Shown here: in pieces, positions 8,975-17,191 of the stretch
Numbering within the stretch: position 1 is the stretch's first letter
Layout: every line of letters starts with the position of its first letter
Source: Arthrobacter pullicola
GTDB taxonomy: Bacteria > Actinomycetota > Actinomycetes > Actinomycetales > Micrococcaceae
Assembly: GCF_014836875.1 (NCBI RefSeq)
Contig: NZ_JACSQC010000001.1
Location: 496,001 to 560,000 of the forward strand
Direction of reading: 5' to 3'
DNA length: 64,000 nucleotides
The notes under the pieces: model-generated
The model's input: only the letters and a program-made list of their open reading frames with translations
What the model was told of the DNA's origin: nothing
The model's database searches: none
Made by a program: the position numbers and the translations under genes

Positions 8975-10474
8975 GTGAACGGCTCCTTCCCCCGCCAAGC
9001 TGTGCTCGGCGTCGACATCGGAACCAGCAGCAGCAAGGGTGTCCTGGTGGACCTCGAGGGCAACGTCCTGGCCTCCGAGACCCGCGAACACCGGGTTGAC
9101 CGGCCGCACCCCGGCTGGGTCGAGATGGATGCAGCAGTGTGGTGGGAGGAGTTCCGCAGCATCACTGCTGCGCTCGTGACGGATGCCGTGACAATCGTTG
9201 GCGTCGGGGTCAGCGGGATGGGTCCCTGCGTTCTCGTCACCGACGAGCACTCCACGCCGCTGCGTCCGGCCATTCTGTACGGGGTGGACACCCGGGCCAC
9301 GGCGGAGATCGCCGCACTCACCGCGGAGCTTGGCGGTGATGCGGAAATCCTGGGCCGCTGCGGGTCAACGCTCTCCACACAGGCGGTGGGCCCGAAGCTG
9401 GAGTGGCTGGCTGCCCACGAACCGGAGGTCTTTGCCGCGGCCCGGCGACTGTACATGCCGGCGTCGTGGCTGGCCTACAACCTGACCGGGGAGTACGGGC
9501 TTGACCACCACTCCGCCAGCCAGTGCACCCCGCTCTACGATTCGGACGCCCTCGTCTGGTACAAACCCTGGACCGAGCGGATCGCACCGGACCTGGACCT
9601 GCCGCCGCTGCTCTGGCCCGGCGACGTCGTCGGGCAGGTGACGGCGGCAGCCTCCCGGGTGACGGGCCTTCCGGCCGGCGTTCCGGTGTGCATCGGGACG
9701 ATCGACGCCTGGACCGAGGCGGTGAGCGTCAGCGCCACCGAGCCGGGGGACCTGATGCTGATGTACGGGACCACCATGTTCCTGGTGCACACGGTCGCGG
9801 AACGGATCGACGTCCCGGAACTCTGGGGAACCGTCGGTGCCTTCGAGGGCACCAGATGCCTGGCCGGAGGAATGGCCACCTCCGGAGCCATCACCGGCTG
9901 GCTGCGGGAGATCTTCGGCTCCCCGGGGTATCCGGAGCTGCTCGCCGAAGCCCAGGAATCCGGCCCGGGAGCGCACGGAATCCTGATGCTCCCGTACTTC
10001 GCGGGTGAAAGGACGCCGATCGCTGATCCGGACGCCCGCGGTGTCATCGCCGGGCTCACCCTGTCCACGACCCGCGGAGACTTGTACCGGGCTGCACTGG
10101 AAGCGACGGCGATGGGCGTGCGCCACAACATCGAGGCGATGGAAGCCGCCGGCGGCGACATCACCCGGATCGTGGCGGTGGGCGGCGGAACGCAGGGCGG
10201 ACTCTGGACCCAGATCGTGTCCGATGTGACCGGACGCGAACAGGTGATTCCTGCCCGGACCATCGGCGCGAGTTACGGGGCGGCTTTCCTGGCCGCACAG
10301 ATCTCAGCGAGGGATTCGGTTCAAATCTCCGAGTGGAACCCGGTGCAGCAGGTCATCCGTCCTGACCCGTCCCTGCGTGAACGCTACGACTCCCTCTACA
10401 GTCTGTACCGCGGGCTCTACGAAGCGTCGCGGAGCATCCAGCACCGGCTGGCCGAGAGCCAGCGCCAGCGCTGA
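8975..10474 (+). CDS. FGGY-family carbohydrate kinase
   Basis: A 499-residue sugar kinase, likely for a ketopentose such as xylulose or ribulose. The phosphate-1 loop is near the N-terminus (GVDIGTSSSKGVLVD), GTIDAWTEA is the central FGGY region, and AVGGGTQGGLWTQIVSDVTG is the adenosine-binding C-terminal motif. I place the start at the GTG at 8975, one base after the isomerase stop, because the homologous N-terminus begins there; the frame is open further upstream inside the isomerase gene. No good ribosome site is visible, suggesting translational coupling. It is the last gene of the operon, and a strong hairpin follows at 10485. Confidence 0.88.
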   Translation: MNGSFPRQAVLGVDIGTSSSKGVLVDLEGNVLASETREHRVDRPHPGWVEMDAAVWWEEFRSITAALVTDAVTIVGVGVSGMGPCVLVTDEHSTPLRPAILYGVDTRATAEIAALTAELGGDAEILGRCGSTLSTQAVGPKLEWLAAHEPEVFAAARRLYMPASWLAYNLTGEYGLDHHSASQCTPLYDSDALVWYKPWTERIAPDLDLPPLLWPGDVVGQVTAAASRVTGLPAGVPVCIGTIDAWTEAVSVSATEPGDLMLMYGTTMFLVHTVAERIDVPELWGTVGAFEGTRCLAGGMATSGAITGWLREIFGSPGYPELLAEAQESGPGAHGILMLPYFAGERTPIADPDARGVIAGLTLSTTRGDLYRAALEATAMGVRHNIEAMEAAGGDITRIVAVGGGTQGGLWTQIVSDVTGREQVIPARTIGASYGAAFLAAQISARDSVQISEWNPVQQVIRPDPSLRERYDSLYSLYRGLYEASRSIQHRLAESQRQR

Positions 10475-10484
10475 ACCCGGCGAT

Positions 10485-10515
10485 TCGAACCCGGCACGCG
10501 TTGTGCCGGGTTCGA
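10485..10515. terminator. Bidirectional hairpin terminator
   Basis: A perfect 13-bp stem (10485-10497 with 10503-10515, arms TCGAACCCGGCAC and GTGCCGGGTTCGA) closes a 5-base loop. It lies between the FGGY kinase stop and the oppositely oriented NTF2-like gene. There is no U-tract, as is common in high-GC actinobacteria. The arms resemble a tRNA T-arm, but no other tRNA parts surround it. Confidence 0.7.
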
Positions 10516-10569
10516 GTCCATCGACTTGGGGGTCCGCGCCCGTCCGGGCGGAGACCCAGGCACCTGCAG

Positions 10570-10809
10570 TCAGGGAACCGCCACCATGTAGGAATCAACC
10601 TCGCTGATCAGGCGCTCAATACTCAGATCCGGGCTGCCCTCGAACCCCGGAGCGCCGATTTCGGCGTCGAACTCCGCCTTGCCGCGGGTGGTGCGGGCGC
10701 CGTGGATGCGCCAGACGACGTCGTCAGTGAGGCAGGCAAGGATCGCCTGGTGGTCGCTGCGCCGGAAACCGTCCATGTAATGGCGGGCCTGTTCCTCTTG
10801 GGTACTCAC
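10570..10809 (-). CDS. Short NTF2/SnoaL-like protein, probably truncated
   Basis: 79 residues with a typical SnoaL-like N-terminal half: HYMDGFRRSDHQAILACLTDDVVWRIHG, then TTRGKAEFDAEI. NTF2-fold proteins need about 120 residues to close the cone-shaped sheet, and this one stops after EVDSYMVAVP, so roughly a third is missing. Its GTG start overlaps the metal ATPase stop (GTGA at 10806-10809), so it should be translated together with the ATPase. It could be a decaying gene or a minimal subunit; no role in metal transport is evident. Confidence 0.6.
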   Translation of the reverse strand: MSTQEEQARHYMDGFRRSDHQAILACLTDDVVWRIHGARTTRGKAEFDAEIGAPGFEGSPDLSIERLISEVDSYMVAVP

Positions 10810-12788
10810 GCGTGACCCCTCCTTGCGGGTCGGGGAGGTTCCGAATCAGACGGAACCTGAGACTTCAGCCGTCTAGTCCTTTTCGCCTCCCGCCGGAACA
10901 GCTTCCGGCCGTGGAGTGCACGCAGCGCATTCAGGATCGCCACCAGGTCCACGAGTTCCTGGGTCAGGGCCCCGGCCACGGCAGGAATCAGGCCGAAGGA
11001 CGCCACGAGCATCAGCACAATGCTCAGTGCGATCCCGAGCCAGATGCTGCTCAGCGCCACCTGCAGGGTCCGCCTGCCGATGTCCACGGCGGTTGCCACC
11101 TTGGAAATATCATCGGCCACAATCACGACGTCGGCAGATTCGCTGGCAGCCGTGGAACCGCGCGCTCCCATGGCGATTCCGACATCGGCTGCCGCGAGCA
11201 CCGGGGCGTCATTGACGCCGTCGCCCACCATGATCACCGGGCGATGGGGGAGAGCCGCGACGGCGGCGACCTTGTCCTGGGGCAGCAGCTCGGCCTGGAC
11301 CTGCGTAATGCCCACCTCCGCTGCCATGCTCTCCGCGGTGGCCAGCCCGTCTCCGGTGAGCATCACGGTTTCGGTGATGCCGAGGTCCCGCAGCCGGTCC
11401 AGGGTGGCGGACGCGTTGTCCCGGGCGGTGTCGCTCATGACCAGGGTGCCGGCGAAGCGGCCGTCCACGCTGAGGTAGACGCCCATCTGGCCGGGGAACA
11501 GGTCCACCGGACGGGTCTGCGGATCCACTTCGGCGACAAACCGGCGCTTGCCAACCCGGACCGTGCGGCCGCGGATCAGCGCTTCGACGCCGTTGGTCGC
11601 CACTTCCTGCGCGGTGTCGGCCGGGGCAGGGTGCAGGCCGCGCTGCTCCGCGGCGGCCAGGACGGAGGCCGCCAGCACGTGGGAGGAGTACTGCTCCGCT
11701 GAGGCCGCCAGCGTCAGGAGGTCATCAGCGCTGAAACCGGGTTCCGGGTTCACTGCCACCAGTTCGGGCCGGCCGTAGGTCAGGGTGCCGGTTTTGTCGA
11801 AGGCAGCGCTCTGCGCCCGGGCAAGCTGCTCCAGCACCGCTCCGCCCTTGACGATGATGCCGCTGCCGGCCGCCCGGCTCATCCCGCCCATAAAGGCCAC
11901 CGGTGCGGCGATCAGCAGGGGGCAGGGCGTGGCCAGCACCAGGACCTCCGCGAACCGGACCGGATCCCCGGACACTGCCCAGGCGATCCCGGCGATCAGC
12001 AGGGACACGGCCGTGAACGGCACGGCATACCGGTCCGCCAGCCGCACCACGGGAGCCTTCGATTCCGATGCCTCCTGCACCAGGGCGACGATCCGCTGGT
12101 ACTGGCTGTCCGCCGTCGTCGCTGTGGCCCGGATCCGGACCGCGTGGGTGCCGTTCACCGAGCCGCTCATCACGGTGTCTCCGGCGGTGCGGGCCACGGG
12201 CATCGACTCACCGGTCAGCGAGGATTCGTCAAAGGAGGCGGCGTCGGAGAGCAGGATGCCGTCCACCGGAACCACTTCGGCCGGTTTGACCAGCAGGACA
12301 TCCCCGACCGTGACTTCGGTGGCGGGAATGTCCTCCGCAGGGCCCTGGCCGTGGTTGGGGGAACCTGGAACCTGCTCGCCGGTGTCGACGCCGGAGGGCA
12401 GCCGGTGCGCAATGTCCGGAGCGCGGTCCAGCAGCGCGTTCAGCTCGCGCTTAGCCCGTCCCGCGGCATAGTCCTCCAGCGCTTCCCCGCCGGAGAGCAT
12501 CAGGACAATGATCAGCGCCGCGATGTACTCGCCGACGGCAACCGTGGCGAGCATGGCGACAACAGCCAGGATGTCCAGCCCCCAGTGTCCGCGCAGAATA
12601 TCCCGCACCATGCCCACACTTGTCAGCCCCACAACACCGAGGGTGAAGAGGGTGGCGATCCACTGAGCCGTGGTGTCCGCGCCGGCTCCGAGGAGGAGCA
12701 GGACGACGGCGATGACCACCACAGTGGCGGCGACGACGGGATAACGCCGGAGCGCCCGGCCGGCAGCGGTTCCACGGTTGAAGACCAT
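10806..12788 (-). CDS. P1B-type heavy-metal P-type ATPase with TPC motif
   Basis: 660 residues. It has the actuator motif TGES (192-195), phosphorylation motif DKTGTLT (Asp331), hinge GDGVNDAP and about six to eight membrane helices. The metal-site motif in the membrane is TPC (287-289) rather than CPC or SPC, and there is no N-terminal CxxC or His-rich metal-binding domain. The usual HP pair of the nucleotide domain appears as SSHV, with the proline absent. These features exclude a standard CopA or ZntA and leave the ion open; TPC variants have been placed with Ni/Fe/Co-type P1B ATPases. A GCAAG...CTTGC inverted repeat lies upstream at 12824-12839. Confidence 0.87.
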   Translation of the reverse strand: MVFNRGTAAGRALRRYPVVAATVVVIAVVLLLLGAGADTTAQWIATLFTLGVVGLTSVGMVRDILRGHWGLDILAVVAMLATVAVGEYIAALIIVLMLSGGEALEDYAAGRAKRELNALLDRAPDIAHRLPSGVDTGEQVPGSPNHGQGPAEDIPATEVTVGDVLLVKPAEVVPVDGILLSDAASFDESSLTGESMPVARTAGDTVMSGSVNGTHAVRIRATATTADSQYQRIVALVQEASESKAPVVRLADRYAVPFTAVSLLIAGIAWAVSGDPVRFAEVLVLATPCPLLIAAPVAFMGGMSRAAGSGIIVKGGAVLEQLARAQSAAFDKTGTLTYGRPELVAVNPEPGFSADDLLTLAASAEQYSSHVLAASVLAAAEQRGLHPAPADTAQEVATNGVEALIRGRTVRVGKRRFVAEVDPQTRPVDLFPGQMGVYLSVDGRFAGTLVMSDTARDNASATLDRLRDLGITETVMLTGDGLATAESMAAEVGITQVQAELLPQDKVAAVAALPHRPVIMVGDGVNDAPVLAAADVGIAMGARGSTAASESADVVIVADDISKVATAVDIGRRTLQVALSSIWLGIALSIVLMLVASFGLIPAVAGALTQELVDLVAILNALRALHGRKLFRREAKRTRRLKSQVPSDSEPPRPARRGHA

Positions 12789-12823
12789 GCTCTTGTTGTA
12801 AGCCTATCGGCGGCCCTTTTCCA

Positions 12824-12839
12824 GCAAGAGAATGCTTGC
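12824..12839. promoter_or_regulatory. Inverted repeat upstream of the metal ATPase
   Basis: GCAAG (12824-12828) and CTTGC (12835-12839) form a 5-bp inverted repeat with a 6-base spacer, 36 bp before the ATPase start codon. The position suits an operator for a metal sensor of MerR or ArsR type, but no such regulator is encoded nearby. Low-information site. Confidence 0.3.
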
Positions 12840-12892
12840 CTAACCCGGCACAACCCACACGTTCCGGGGCGGCCACGTCCGGCAGCGGGAAG

Positions 12893-13606
12893 CTAGCGCA
12901 GCTGCGCCTCAATCAGCCGCACGCTCTCCATCAGCCGGGCTCCGATGCCTGCCTCGTCCTTCCCGGAGCCGAAATACACCACGGAGAGCGACGCCGGCAG
13001 CTGGCCCGGCACCTGGATCGGTGCCGCGACGGCGCCGACGCCGTCAATTACCTCGCTGAAGCTGGTGGCATAGCCGCGCTCGCGGGCAAGCCGGGCCTCT
13101 GGCCGGTAGGGCTGCCCCGGAGCGAGCCGGTTCCAATGCTCCTCCGTCACCGCGGACTGGATGGCGATCCCCGGAGCTCCGACCGTGAACGAATGCCGGG
13201 TACCGGGCCGCTGGATCAGCGCGGTCCGGCTGTGCCGGGGTTCCACGGTGACCAGGGTGACGCAGTCGTGCTGGTCCCACACCGCGATGAACGCGGTCAT
13301 GGACAGCTCGTTGGCAACGACGGTCAGCTCCGGCAGGGCCGCGGACTGCAGGTCGCGGGAGACTCCCCGGGCCAGCGCGGCCAGTCCGGGCGCGGCGGAG
13401 ACCCGGCCGGCGTCGTCGCGCATCACCAGTGAATGCGCTTCCAGGGTGCGCAGGATCCGGTACGCGATGGACCGGTGGACACCCAGGCCGGCGGAGAGTT
13501 CAGCGATGCTCAGCGGTGCTTCCGAGTCCGCCAGCAGCTCCAGCGCCTGGATACCGCGGGAGAGGGTTTGGGATTGGGAACCGGCACCCGCGGACGCAGA
13601 AGTCAT
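12893..13606 (-). CDS. IclR-family regulator at the end of the metal ABC operon
   Basis: 237 residues with an N-terminal winged helix (SIAELSAGLGVHRSIAYRIL, residues about 33-52) and an IclR effector-binding domain (AVWDQHDCVTLVTVEPRH, VGAPGIAIQS). IclR proteins normally control carbon-source genes. Here its ATG overlaps the permease stop (ATGA at 13603-13606), so it is the fourth translationally coupled gene of the metal-uptake operon. The C-terminal ligand domain looks slightly degenerate but intact. Whether it senses anything metal-related is unknown. Confidence 0.85.
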   Translation of the reverse strand: MTSASAGAGSQSQTLSRGIQALELLADSEAPLSIAELSAGLGVHRSIAYRILRTLEAHSLVMRDDAGRVSAAPGLAALARGVSRDLQSAALPELTVVANELSMTAFIAVWDQHDCVTLVTVEPRHSRTALIQRPGTRHSFTVGAPGIAIQSAVTEEHWNRLAPGQPYRPEARLARERGYATSFSEVIDGVGAVAAPIQVPGQLPASLSVVYFGSGKDEAGIGARLMESVRLIEAQLR

Positions 13607-14493
13607 GCGCCAATCATAGGCTGACTCGGCTGCCGTCCCTCAGTCCGGCGCCGGTGCCGGGCTGCCAGCGCACGGCCCGCCACGCCCTGGCGCGGGCTGA
13701 AGAGGTAGGCGAGGGCGAACACGCAGCCCTGGGCCAGCACCACCATGGCACCGGTCGCCGTATCCAGGTAATAACTGGCATAAATCCCCGCGACGGCGCA
13801 GGCCGCCGCCATCGCCGGGGCGATCAGCAGCATCCGCGAGAAGCGGTCCGTGAGCAGATAGGCGGTGGAACCGGGGATGATCAGCATCGCCACCACCAGC
13901 ACCACACCCACGGCTTGGAGGGCGACGACGGCGGTCAGCGCCAGCAGTCCCAGCAGCGCCGCGCCCAGCACCCGCGGATTCAGCCCGACGGCGTGCGCGT
14001 GGGTGGGATCGAAGGCGTACAGCGTGAAATCGCGGCGCTTGAACAGCAGCGCGGCCAGGGTCAGGGCGGCGAGGATGCCGATCTGCAGCAGATCTCCCGT
14101 GCTGACGCCGAGCAGGTTGCCGAAGATGATGTGATTCAGGTCCGTCTGGCTGGGCGTTACCGAGATCAGCACCAGGCCGGCAGCGAACAATGTGGTGAAC
14201 ACGATGCCGATCGCGGCGTCCTCCTTCACCCGGGAGGTGTCCCGGACCAGGCCGATCAGCCCCACCGCCAGGAACCCGAAGACCACCGCGCCCACCGCGA
14301 ACGGCACCCCGGCAATGTACGCCAGCACCACGCCGGGCAGCACGGCATGGGACACGGCGTCGCCCATCAGGGACCAGCCGATCAGCACCAGCCAGCAGGA
14401 AAGCACGCCGCAGACGACGGCGGCGATCACCGCCGTGGCCAGGGCGCGGACCATAAAATCGTAGGCCAGTGGTTCCAGCAGGGCCTCGATCAT
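13603..14493 (-). CDS. Metal ABC transporter permease (ABC-3 family)
   Basis: 296 residues, with about eight membrane helices and the ABC-3 family pattern: LIGWSLMGDAVSHAVLPGVVLAYI near the N-terminus, and the central DPTHAHAVGLN coupling region after the RRRDFTLYAFD stretch. It forms the membrane channel for Mn(II) or Zn(II), in a cluster with its ATPase and binding lipoprotein. The start overlaps the ATPase stop (ATGA at 14490-14493) and the stop overlaps the IclR start. The last 30 residues are a charged Arg/His-rich tail. Confidence 0.9.
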   Translation of the reverse strand: MIEALLEPLAYDFMVRALATAVIAAVVCGVLSCWLVLIGWSLMGDAVSHAVLPGVVLAYIAGVPFAVGAVVFGFLAVGLIGLVRDTSRVKEDAAIGIVFTTLFAAGLVLISVTPSQTDLNHIIFGNLLGVSTGDLLQIGILAALTLAALLFKRRDFTLYAFDPTHAHAVGLNPRVLGAALLGLLALTAVVALQAVGVVLVVAMLIIPGSTAYLLTDRFSRMLLIAPAMAAACAVAGIYASYYLDTATGAMVVLAQGCVFALAYLFSPRQGVAGRALAARHRRRTEGRQPSQPMIGA

Positions 14494-15272
14494 GGCCGGC
14501 TCCCGTCCGCGGCTCCCGGCTGGGCACCCTCCAGTACATTAAGGCCGAAGGCCCGGGCCAGCTGCTCCGGCTGCAGCACCTCTTCCGGGGTCCCATAAGC
14601 CAGGACCCGGCGCATCAGGAGCACTGCTTCATCAGCCAGCTGGGGCAGGGCGTGCAGGTCGTGGGTGGAGACCAGGACAGTGCGGCCTTCGGCGGCGAGC
14701 TGGCGCAGCAGGGCGGTGATGGTGGCTTCGGAGCGCTTGTCGACGCCGGCGAACGGCTCATCCAGCAGCAGCACCGAGGCGCCCTGGGCAATTCCGCGGG
14801 CCACGAAGGCGCGTTTCTTCTGCCCGCCGGAGAGCCGGCCGATCTGCCGGTCCGCGAGGTCCTGCAGTTCCACCCGTGCCAGGGCATCGCGAACGGCATC
14901 CCGGTCCGCCGGGCGCGGCCGGCGGCTGGGGCCCATGTGTCCGTAGCGGCCGGTCATCACCACGTCCCGGACGGAGAGCGGGAAGCTCCAGTCCACGTCT
15001 TCACTCTGCGGGACATAGGCCACCAGGCCGGCCTTCCGGGCTTTCGCCGGCGGCAGCCCGGCGATGCGGACTTCTCCAGCGGCAGGTTTGAGCAGGCCCA
15101 TCAGCGCCTTGAAGAGCGTGGATTTGCCGGAACCGTTCATCCCGACCAGCCCGCAGACCCGGCCCGGATCGACGGCGAGGCTGACGCCGTCGAGCGCTGT
15201 CACGTCGTCATACCGGACCGTCACCGCCTTCAGTTCCAGGGCCGGTGCCGCCGTCCCGTCCGCCGGATTCAC
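14490..15272 (-). CDS. Metal ABC transporter ATP-binding protein
   Basis: 260 residues with the full ABC set: Walker A GMNGSGKST, Q-loop VPQSEDVDW, signature LSGGQKKR, Walker B VLLLDEPF and the switch His in STHDL. The VDW after the Q-loop is typical of Mn/Zn/Fe importers of the MntA/TroB type. It starts with GTG at 15272, overlapping the lipoprotein stop (GTGA). It powers the adjacent ABC-3 permease. Confidence 0.92.
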   Translation of the reverse strand: MNPADGTAAPALELKAVTVRYDDVTALDGVSLAVDPGRVCGLVGMNGSGKSTLFKALMGLLKPAAGEVRIAGLPPAKARKAGLVAYVPQSEDVDWSFPLSVRDVVMTGRYGHMGPSRRPRPADRDAVRDALARVELQDLADRQIGRLSGGQKKRAFVARGIAQGASVLLLDEPFAGVDKRSEATITALLRQLAAEGRTVLVSTHDLHALPQLADEAVLLMRRVLAYGTPEEVLQPEQLARAFGLNVLEGAQPGAADGSRP

Positions 15273-16201
15273 CAGGTGCTCCCGGTCAGAGCATCGACGA
15301 TGGTTTGGGCGTCGTGCCGGATCAGGTCCAGGTAGGTGGGGACCGGGCCGCCGGCTTCGGAGAGCGAGTCGACGTAGAGGGTGCCGCCGAACTCCGCATC
15401 GGTTGCCGCGAGGACCTGTTTCATCGGGGCGTCGGAGACAGTGGATTCACAGAACGCGGCCGGAACCTCGTTTTCCCGAATGAACCCGATTACGGCGGTG
15501 ATCTGCTGCGGAGTGGCCTGCTGCTCGGCATTGACCGCCCAGATGAAGCGTTCGGTCAGGCCGGCGTCGCGGGCGAGGTAGGAGAAGGCCCCTTCGCAGG
15601 TGACCAGGGCCCGCTGATTCGCCGGCAGTGCCCCGAGGTCCGTGACCAGCTGGTCCTGGATCTTCTGCAGCTCGGCCTTGTAGGTCTCGGCGTTGGCCCG
15701 GAAGGCTGCGGCGTGGTCCGGGTCGAGGCCGGCGAAGGCATCCGCCATGTTGTCCACGTAGATCATGGCATTCAGGGGAGACATCCAGGCGTGCGGGTTG
15801 GGCAGTCCTGCGTAGGCATCTTCGGTGATGCTGATCGGTTCCACACCGTCACTGACGGTGATGCGCGGAACATCCAGATCGGCGGTGAACTGCTCAAACC
15901 AGGCCTCGAGATTCATGCCGTTGTCCAGGATGAGGTCCGCGCCGGCAGCGCGGCGGATGTCTCCGGGGGTGGGCTCGTAGCCGTGGATTTCCGCACCGGG
16001 CTTGGTAATCGATTCGACCTGGAGGTGCTCACCCGCGACGTTGCGGGCCATGTCCGCCAGGACGGTAAAGGTGGTCAGGACAACGGGTCTGCCGTCGTCT
16101 CCTTCGGATGAGCCGGAGGCACCGGCACAGGCCGAGAGGGCGAGGAGCAGCGCAGCGGCTGGCAGCGCTGCCAGCCGGCGGGAAAGGGAAGTCAAGGGCA
16201 T
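15269..16201 (-). CDS. Metal-binding lipoprotein of the ABC importer
   Basis: A cluster A-I (ZnuA/PsaA/MntC type) solute-binding protein, 310 residues from the ATG at 16201. The lipobox LSAC follows a hydrophobic signal. Metal ligands fit the family: His in EIHGYEPTPGD, His in NPHAWMSPLNA, a Glu/Tyr region in CEGAFSYLA, and an Asp at GTLYVDSLSE. There is no His-rich zinc loop, which favours manganese (inference). A longer frame starting at 16246 is rejected because that ATG lies inside a 20-bp operator palindrome. First gene of the four-gene operon. Confidence 0.9.
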   Translation of the reverse strand: MPLTSLSRRLAALPAAALLLALSACAGASGSSEGDDGRPVVLTTFTVLADMARNVAGEHLQVESITKPGAEIHGYEPTPGDIRRAAGADLILDNGMNLEAWFEQFTADLDVPRITVSDGVEPISITEDAYAGLPNPHAWMSPLNAMIYVDNMADAFAGLDPDHAAAFRANAETYKAELQKIQDQLVTDLGALPANQRALVTCEGAFSYLARDAGLTERFIWAVNAEQQATPQQITAVIGFIRENEVPAAFCESTVSDAPMKQVLAATDAEFGGTLYVDSLSEAGGPVPTYLDLIRHDAQTIVDALTGSTW

Positions 16202-16235
16202 GAGCAGTACCCTAAGTTCGGTGTGATGATTAAAC

Positions 16236-16255
16236 AAGTTCGGCATGCCGAACTT
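16236..16255. promoter_or_regulatory. 20-bp palindromic operator of the metal ABC operon
   Basis: AAGTTCGGCATGCCGAACTT is a perfect 20-bp palindrome 35 bp before the lipoprotein start codon. A half-site, AAGTTCGG, recurs at 16214-16221. The core TTCGGCATGCCGAA recurs as TTCGGCGTGCCTAA upstream of the NRAMP gene (27275-27288). The symmetry and 6-2-6 architecture resemble DtxR/MntR-family boxes, so a Mn-responsive repressor is the likely binder. The repressor gene is not in the window. Confidence 0.8.
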
Positions 16256-16303
16256 TGTCAGTCACCGGTCGTTTGGGTCAGTTCCCCACCCTTGGCTGGA
16301 CTC

Positions 16304-16528
16304 TCAGGGAAGCCGGCGGCGGCTGAGGAGCCCGGAGATCAGGAGGAGCATCCCGCCGGCGAGCGGCCAGAAGAGGTACATGGAGATGATCCCGCCGAGG
16401 AAGGCGGTCACCAGGACAGTGATCATAACACCGGCGACCAGCAGGATTCCCGCCACGATGCGCATCCGTCCACGGTGTGGAGGAGGGATGGGAGGAAGCC
16501 AGGCGGGACGTTCGTCAATCCACTCCAT
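16304..16528 (-). CDS. Small two-helix membrane protein
   Basis: 74 residues: a polar proline-rich start (MEWIDERPAWLPPIPPPHRG) followed by two hydrophobic segments (IVAGILLVAGVMITVLVTAF and ISMYLFWPLAGGMLLLISGL) and a short Arg-rich tail. The composition is that of a real membrane protein and GC at third positions is high. No family is recognised. It stands alone between the metal operon promoter and the DinB gene, on the opposite strand to DinB. Confidence 0.6.
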   Translation of the reverse strand: MEWIDERPAWLPPIPPPHRGRMRIVAGILLVAGVMITVLVTAFLGGIISMYLFWPLAGGMLLLISGLLSRRRLP

Positions 16529-16669
16529 CGGGTCAGTTTAGGACCGCTTCCGGAGCTTGGAACGGGTGCGTGGTGTTTTTCTTCCTCTTGCGGTGGAACG
16601 ATGTCGGCAGGGCAACAAGCCATCCGGCGGCCGCCGCCGTCGTCGTCCAGATATCCGTATTGGAGTGCC

Positions 16670-17191
16670 ATGGAACCGAGCGACCTGCTCATTGACGCAT
16701 TCGGGCGCCTGCCCGGGACCATTCGGCGGGTCCTCCACGACCTTCCCGTGGGGCAGCTGAATCACCGGCCGTACCCGGAGGGAAACTCGATTGCGTGGCT
16801 GATCTGGCACCTGGCCCGGGTGGAGGACGCCCAAATCGCGCCCATGGCCGGGCACCAGCAGGCCTGGACGGAGGAAGGATGGGCAAGCCGGGTGGGGCTG
16901 CCGCTGATGGTGGAGGACACCGGCTACGGGCACACCTCCGAGGAGGTGGCCAAGGTCCAGGTGCAGTCCGCTGAGGTGCTGCAGGGTTATTACGACGCCG
17001 TGAGCGCGCGGACGGTCGCGTTCGTCTCGGGGTTGACGCCCGAAGATCTGGACCAGGTGGTGGACACCTCCTGGGATCCGCCGGTGACGCTCGGTGTCCG
17101 GCTGATCAGCTCCCTGGCTGACTGCCTGGAACACGCCGGGCAGGCTGCCTACATCCGCGGGATGCTCGCGGGGGGAAGTATGGGGTCATGA
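16670..17191 (+). CDS. DinB-like (DUF664-type) protein
   Basis: 173 residues forming a DinB/YfiT-like four-helix bundle. The start is the ATG at 16670 with GGAG upstream; open sequence before it is not coding-like. The metal-ligand histidines are recognisable: IAWLIWHLARVED carries the first, and DCLEHAGQAAYIRGM the last pair region. Actinobacterial relatives include mycothiol-dependent S-transferases and maleylpyruvate isomerase-like enzymes. Its stop overlaps the GerW-like start (ATGA at 17188). Confidence 0.8.
   Translation: MEPSDLLIDAFGRLPGTIRRVLHDLPVGQLNHRPYPEGNSIAWLIWHLARVEDAQIAPMAGHQQAWTEEGWASRVGLPLMVEDTGYGHTSEEVAKVQVQSAEVLQGYYDAVSARTVAFVSGLTPEDLDQVVDTSWDPPVTLGVRLISSLADCLEHAGQAAYIRGMLAGGSMGS

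Noticed and set aside
7324-9456. 710-residue minus-strand open frame antisense to the isomerase and kinase genes
   Set aside because: Long antisense frames are usual at this GC; composition is His/Gly/Arg-rich without domains, and the plus strand has two clear enzymes.
10485-10515. T-arm-like sequence as a second tRNA
   Set aside because: The arms form one perfect 13-bp hairpin, and no acceptor, D or anticodon arm surrounds it.
16202-16246. Upstream ATG (16246) for the metal-binding lipoprotein
   Set aside because: It lies inside the 20-bp palindrome and would put 15 polar residues before the signal peptide; ATG 16201 fits better.
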